Under the pieces are notes generated by a model. It was not told the origin of the DNA and made no database searches. It saw nothing but the letters and a program-made list of their open reading frames with translations. Shown here one piece after another: positions 6,652 to 10,276 of a stretch of 10,276 bases of DNA. Source of the stretch: Trichodesmium sp. MAG_R04 (GTDB lineage Bacteria > Cyanobacteriota > Cyanobacteriia > Cyanobacteriales > Microcoleaceae); contig JAKQYG010000110.1 in NCBI GenBank assembly GCA_023356515.1, forward strand, positions 1 through 10,276, in the 5' to 3' direction. The translations under genes and the position numbers were made by a program. The stretch's first letter is position 1; every line of letters starts with the position of its first letter.

Positions 6652-6888
6652 ATTTAAATCAGGAAACAATCCCTAACCATTCACCAGAAAACTGAGATGA
6701 ATGAGAACATCTACATAGTGCAACATTTAATCGACTCAAAGCTATACACCTTGAATCTGGATCTCGATATATGGTGTACTTGTGGCGATTATTTCAGATA
6801 TTTACACTACAATCAGTATCTTTGGGTAAGTACTGTTCTTAGAAGCTGTTTGAGTAGTACTGCTAGGGATTTATCAATCCTAAAAACC

Positions 6889-8676
6889 TCACCCCTTTCC
6901 CAAATCTTGAATAGAATCTCCTTTTACATATTGTCCTCGGTCATGAATATTAGTCTCTTCGTAACGACCTTCACTGATTTCAATCTGACGAAAGTTTTTA
7001 ATATAAAATTTATCAGACTTTAAGGCTGTTTCTAATAAATTTCTCTGCTCAATAATAAGTTTGTCTTTCTCTGCTACTTTTGCTAAAAGCGCTAATAAAT
7101 TTTGATCACTTCCTGATTTGATTTGATGATAAATTTCATTATATTCTTGACTAAGAAGTGAACGGCTAACATCATCGGTAACTTGGGCTTGAAAGTGAAT
7201 TTTTTCCTTGCCTTGCCCTTCAATTGAAAGAATTTGTAATCTTGCTTCTGGGTATTTTTCAATTAATCTTTTAAAAGCAATTACTGCTGCATTGGGTTCT
7301 AATCCTTCATCGTGAAATATATCCAGAATTGAATAATTTTTTCCTACTTCCCGTGGATCTAAATTTTGGGTTTGATAAAGTTGTTGAGTTTTAATAATAG
7401 GAGCGATAAAACTGCTAAAGTCTCCATCTTTAAAAATTTCATTGCGGTTGTCTGGTTTACGCCAAGGATCCGGGTTTTCTTGTGTACCTAAATGCATATA
7501 GACATAATCGCATTTAATTTCCTCAAAATTGGTATCCAGGGAAATTACCCAATCCTGAATATAAGCACCTGTTAATATTGTTTTTCTCAGATTAGTCCCA
7601 TACAGTTGAGTTTTAACAAGTTTTGCTCCTGTTAGGTTTGCCCCTTCTAAAGTAGCTTCGCTCAATTTTGTGCCGATAAAACTAGCATTGGTTAAGTCAG
7701 CGCATCGTAAGTTACATCCCCGTAAGTCTAAATTGTCAAAATTCTGACCTTGTCCGTTACCGGTTACAACCAATTGACGAATTATTTTATTTTCTAAGTA
7801 GGTTCCTTCAACTCTCGCTTTATCTAAGTTTTTAGCATTTAACCAACAAGTGCGAGTGAGATTAGCTTTTCTAAAGTCAGTGTTTTTGAGATTAGCACCA
7901 GAAAAGTCTGCATCAGTTAAATCTACGTTGTAAAAGCTGGTTCCTCCATAGTTACATAGAATAATTGCAATATTTCTAATCAAAGCATATTTGTGATCGC
8001 CAAGTACAGCACGCCAACCAATAAAAAGACTCAGAGCGAGCAAAGTTATCGTGGCAGGAACTGCAATGACCAAAATTTTGACAACAGCTGAAGTGTAGAG
8101 CAAATTTTCATTCTCTTCCTGACTCGCTGCTATTATTCCCAGTATTGCTCCGGTTAGAGTTACACATTGAATCAATAATAATAACATTCTGTTTGGGAAT
8201 GAAATTCTCATCACCGCGATCGCAATTGCCTCTAACAATACCCCTGAAATATTAATACCAATAAAAAGTGCTAGTAAAATTGCATTTGCTCTGGCATTAT
8301 CTGTGCTAGGAAAAGCCAGAAATATAGTAATAGAGGTAAGTATAATTAAAGCAAAAAGCCATAAAGCCTTACCTATACCTCTAAAAATTGTGATGAAAAT
8401 AAAACCCAAGAATAAAATTAATGCAAAACCAGCAACTAATAATAGTAGAATCCAAGATTGATTGTCGAATACCAATAGACTAGCTATAAAAGCCCCTGCA
8501 TAGCCAGATATAAATCCACCTAGCATTGCTAAAAATAATAAAATTATTCCTAAAATCAGCAACCAACTTATTTTTAGTCCAGCTTGAGCATAACGAAAAT
8601 CTCTTTTTACTAACGCCGTCTTTTCCTCTTTAGAAAAGTCTTTTCCCCGAATGGAATTTTGTTTGCTGTTGGACAT
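6889..8676 (-). CDS. Polytopic membrane protein with pentapeptide repeats and a C-terminal tag
   Basis: From ATG 8674-8676 this is 595 residues. A short N-terminal stretch (SIRGKDFS, KRDFRYAQAGL) looks like a reduced copy of the pentapeptide run that related cyanobacterial proteins have there. Six or seven hydrophobic segments fill about residues 37-221. Pentapeptide repeats of the A(D/N)LxxA type follow (about 246-371: VDLTDADFSGANLKNTDF, LEGANLTGAKL), broken by a non-repeat segment around 295-310. A soluble C-terminal part has a globular stretch (about 440-510), a predicted coiled coil (about 530-553) and finally the tag IEISEGRYEETNIHD, GQYVKGDS, ending seven residues later. An in-frame TTG at 8731-8733 would add 19 residues but touches the upstream MITE, so the ATG is preferred. 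Pentapeptide and C-terminal parts probably lie in the cytoplasm. Function is unknown. Confidence 0.78.
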   Translation of the reverse strand: MSNSKQNSIRGKDFSKEEKTALVKRDFRYAQAGLKISWLLILGIILLFLAMLGGFISGYAGAFIASLLVFDNQSWILLLLVAGFALILFLGFIFITIFRGIGKALWLFALIILTSITIFLAFPSTDNARANAILLALFIGINISGVLLEAIAIAVMRISFPNRMLLLLIQCVTLTGAILGIIAASQEENENLLYTSAVVKILVIAVPATITLLALSLFIGWRAVLGDHKYALIRNIAIILCNYGGTSFYNVDLTDADFSGANLKNTDFRKANLTRTCWLNAKNLDKARVEGTYLENKIIRQLVVTGNGQGQNFDNLDLRGCNLRCADLTNASFIGTKLSEATLEGANLTGAKLVKTQLYGTNLRKTILTGAYIQDWVISLDTNFEEIKCDYVYMHLGTQENPDPWRKPDNRNEIFKDGDFSSFIAPIIKTQQLYQTQNLDPREVGKNYSILDIFHDEGLEPNAAVIAFKRLIEKYPEARLQILSIEGQGKEKIHFQAQVTDDVSRSLLSQEYNEIYHQIKSGSDQNLLALLAKVAEKDKLIIEQRNLLETALKSDKFYIKNFRQIEISEGRYEETNIHDRGQYVKGDSIQDLGKG

Positions 8677-8734
8677 CTTTACACATTCTTTTCTGTTTAG
8701 ACCTACTTTATGTCTTATACCACTTTTATGCAAA

Positions 8735-8828
8735 TATAGTCATTCTGATTTAGATTGAGACAAGATTTTCTTGCTGTGAAAGGGTTTTTAGCTGAAAAAG
8801 TATCCCATTCTTATTCTGAATGACTATA
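8735..8828. mobile_element. MITE-like element, 94 bp
   Basis: The ends TATAGTCATTC (8735-8745) and GAATGACTATA (8818-8828) are exact reverse complements, and symmetry continues inwards with mismatches (CTGATT against TTCTGA). TA lies at both outer ends. The terminal repeat resembles that of the element at 5281-5412 (TATAGCAATCCTA), suggesting related IS630-type families. It fills most of the gap between the HEAT gene stop and the membrane-protein start. Any promoter of the membrane-protein gene therefore lies in it or in the 58 bp after it. Confidence 0.6.
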
Positions 8829-8863
8829 ACAACAACTTTCTACATTTTTAGTTCAACAGTTAA

Positions 8864-10276
8864 TTACCCCCGATTCTTTATCCTATCTACAATTATTCTT
8901 CTCCAATCATTGCCGCTACCCTGGCCATCAAATCTGCCATCTGGTGAGTGTATGTTGTTTAATGTGTGAATTGCACTATAACGAACATCTCTATCCCTAT
9001 CAGTATTTGTGATGATGTTAATTAAAGGTTGAACAGCTTCTTTTGATTGTATGTTTCCTAATGAGTGCATTGCACCATCACGAAGACTATGATCCGTATC
9101 AGTATTCATAATTTCAATTAAAGCTTGAACAGCCTCTTTTGATTGTATGTCTTCTAATGCATCAATTGCTTGACGACGAATAATGATGTTCGTATGAGTA
9201 TTTTTTATGATCTTAATTAAAGGTTCAACAGCTTTTTCTGATTTAATGAATCCTAATACTTCAATTGCATGGAAACGAACATCTCCATCCGTATCAGTAT
9301 TCATGATTTTAATTAAAGGTTGAACAGCCTCTTTTGGTTGCATAAATCCTAATGCTATAATTGCAAATATACGAACATATTTATCAGTATCTTTTATGAT
9401 TTGAATTAAATCTAAATCTTTTATGATGTTAATGAAAGCTTGAACAGCCTCTTTTGATTTTATCCTTCCTAATTCGTTAATTACATATCTGCAAATATCT
9501 CTATCGTTACCAGTATCTGTTATGATATTAATGAAAGCTTGAACAGCCTCTTTTGATTCTATCTTTGCTAATTCTCTAATTGCATTTATACGAACATTTA
9601 TATCCGTAACAGTATCTGTTATGATGTTAATTGAAGCTTGAACAGCTTCTTTGGGTTCTATGTACCCTAATGCTTCAATTGCATCCATACGAACATCACT
9701 ATCCTTACCAGTATCTGTTATAATGTTAATTAAAGATTCAACAACCCCTTTTGATTCTATGTTTCTGAATGCTTCAATTAAAATATTTAGAACATCTATA
9801 TTCATCCCAGTAGTAATGTTTATTAATGTTTCATTTGCAATCTTTCGAACATGTGCCTCCGTATCAGTATCTGTGATGATATTAATTAAAGGTTGAATAA
9901 TTTTAATTAAAAGTGGAACACCCTCTTTTGATTGTATGTTTTTTAATACGCAAATTGCCAATAGACGAACAGAACTATCCGTATCAGTATCTGTGATAAT
10001 GTTAATTAAAGGTTGAACAGCCTCTTCTGATTGTATGTTTCCTAATACATCAATTGCAATCTCTAGAACATCATTATTAGTACCAGTATATGTTATAATG
10101 TCTATTAAAGTTGGATTCTCTTTTAATTGTATCCTTCCTAATTCCCGAATTACACCAACTAGAAGCTCTCTATCCGTACTATTAGGACTAGGACGACGAG
10201 GCGTCCACAAAACTTCATTTGTTTTTGGACCAATAATACCATCTGGCTCTAAATTATGATATTTCTGAAAACGAAT
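8864..10276 (-). CDS. HEAT-repeat protein with N-terminal peptidoglycan-binding-like domain, 5' end beyond window
   Basis: The frame is open to the right edge, giving 470 visible residues; the in-frame TTG at 10208-10210 is not the real start. The first 23 visible residues (IRFQKYHNLEPDGIIGPKT, then EVLW) are the second half of a PG_binding_1-type domain. About 20 linker residues follow. Then come 12 to 13 HEAT repeats of about 33 residues with the pattern DVRxxAIxxLGxIxSKEAVQPLINII. One repeat carries an extra LLIKIIQ segment and another an extra LIQIIKDTDK. The protein ends in a non-repeat tail (SPDGRFDGQGSGNDWRR). HEAT arrays are protein-binding scaffolds, and PG_binding_1 modules occur both in wall enzymes and as fold-only modules. 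Missing N-terminal sequence could hold a signal peptide or catalytic domain. It lies upstream of, and reads towards, the membrane-protein gene. Confidence 0.82.
   Translation of the reverse strand: MRFQKYHNLEPDGIIGPKTNEVLWTPRRPSPNSTDRELLVGVIRELGRIQLKENPTLIDIITYTGTNNDVLEIAIDVLGNIQSEEAVQPLINIITDTDTDSSVRLLAICVLKNIQSKEGVPLLIKIIQPLINIITDTDTEAHVRKIANETLINITTGMNIDVLNILIEAFRNIESKGVVESLINIITDTGKDSDVRMDAIEALGYIEPKEAVQASINIITDTVTDINVRINAIRELAKIESKEAVQAFINIITDTGNDRDICRYVINELGRIKSKEAVQAFINIIKDLDLIQIIKDTDKYVRIFAIIALGFMQPKEAVQPLIKIMNTDTDGDVRFHAIEVLGFIKSEKAVEPLIKIIKNTHTNIIIRRQAIDALEDIQSKEAVQALIEIMNTDTDHSLRDGAMHSLGNIQSKEAVQPLINIITNTDRDRDVRYSAIHTLNNIHSPDGRFDGQGSGNDWRRIIVDRIKNRG
8985..10085 (-). repeat. Tandem coding repeats, about 99-bp period
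   Basis: The plus strand shows the box TTGAACAGC(C/T)TCTTTTGATT, or close variants, at about 9030, 9128, 9320, 9441, 9539, 9638 and 10014, with more diverged copies near 9228 and 9737. Between them recur AATTGCA, CGAACAT and CCGTATCAGTAT. The period is about 99 bp (33 codons), with longer gaps where residues are inserted. Similarity at base level between HEAT units suggests recent duplication or gene conversion. Confidence 0.8.

Larger units (their letters stand above)
5820..6888. other. 1.07-kb gap without a convincing gene
   Basis: No frame here shows family character; the frame beginning at ATG 6697 is mostly the antisense of the membrane-protein gene. The gap contains two transposon-end-like hairpins (5996-6032 and 6512-6609) and three other inverted repeats, at 6044-6078, 6339-6367 and 6626-6651. 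It also has very AT-rich sequence at 6170-6360. The likely reading is a landing zone for IS200/IS605-type elements that have lost their transposase genes. I see no rRNA, tRNA or CRISPR repeat. Confidence 0.55.

Noticed and set aside
6840..6888. Intrinsic terminator after the membrane-protein gene
   Set aside because: Only a 5-bp stem (GGATT/AATCC) is present, with no T run following on the minus strand.
6697..7023. Plus-strand open frame of 108 codons
   Set aside because: About 40 per cent lies antisense to the membrane-protein 3' end; the remainder shows no recognisable motif or ribosome-binding site.
8677..8733. TTG-started extension of the membrane protein (19 residues)
   Set aside because: The TTG abuts the MITE-like element, and the downstream ATG gives a more family-like N-terminus.
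8985..10085. CRISPR array on account of regularly spaced similar boxes
   Set aside because: The whole unit is coding and similar throughout, the period is 99 bp, and there are no unique spacers of constant length.
9651..10259. Two plus-strand open frames opposite the HEAT gene
   Set aside because: They are antisense images of the 99-bp repeats; their own repetitiveness follows from the HEAT units.

Overview
The window looks like accessory chromosome of a low-GC cyanobacterium, probably a filamentous one. Three things point there: four HIP1 octamers (GCGATCGC at 802, 2876, 3316 and 8216), a bacterial-type ferredoxin starting MPHTIVTN, and a DUF1517 protein of the cyanobacterial ~200-residue form. 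Pentapeptide-repeat and HEAT-repeat proteins, transposon ends and decayed genes fit the same picture. The genus cannot be named from this sequence.

Left part (1-3375). A ferredoxin gene on the minus strand is interrupted by a perfect 54-bp inverted repeat that folds the end of the gene back on itself at the window edge; this may be a real inversion or a library/assembly chimera. Next, also on the minus strand, come a HisRS-family gene and a long-form hisG in operon order, a histidine-biosynthesis module in which the HisRS-like protein may be a regulatory or divergent paralog.

Middle part (3376-6888). This stretch is rich in decay. A Rieske oxygenase gene carries several frameshifts and stops. 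An intact minus-strand DUF1517 gene follows. Then comes a remnant of an unrecognised protein gene, a 132-bp TA-ended MITE-like element, and an intact small gene (123 aa) with a short beta-like tag followed by a helical domain. About 1 kb without genes follows, holding two hairpins that resemble right ends (omega-RNA 3' ends) of IS200/IS605 or IS1341 elements with no transposase gene.

Right part (6889-10276), minus strand. A HEAT-repeat protein whose start lies beyond the right edge, and whose visible N-terminus is part of a peptidoglycan-binding-like domain, is followed by a 94-bp MITE-like element and then by a polytopic membrane protein with pentapeptide repeats. The last 30 or so residues of this membrane protein carry the same tag (ETNIHD-x-G-x-YV-x-G-x-S) as the start of the 123-aa protein 1 kb away. 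The tag therefore sits at the C-terminus of a membrane protein and at the N-terminus of a small soluble one. That is the best candidate here for an undescribed two-component association, perhaps with the HEAT protein as a third member; this function is inference only.
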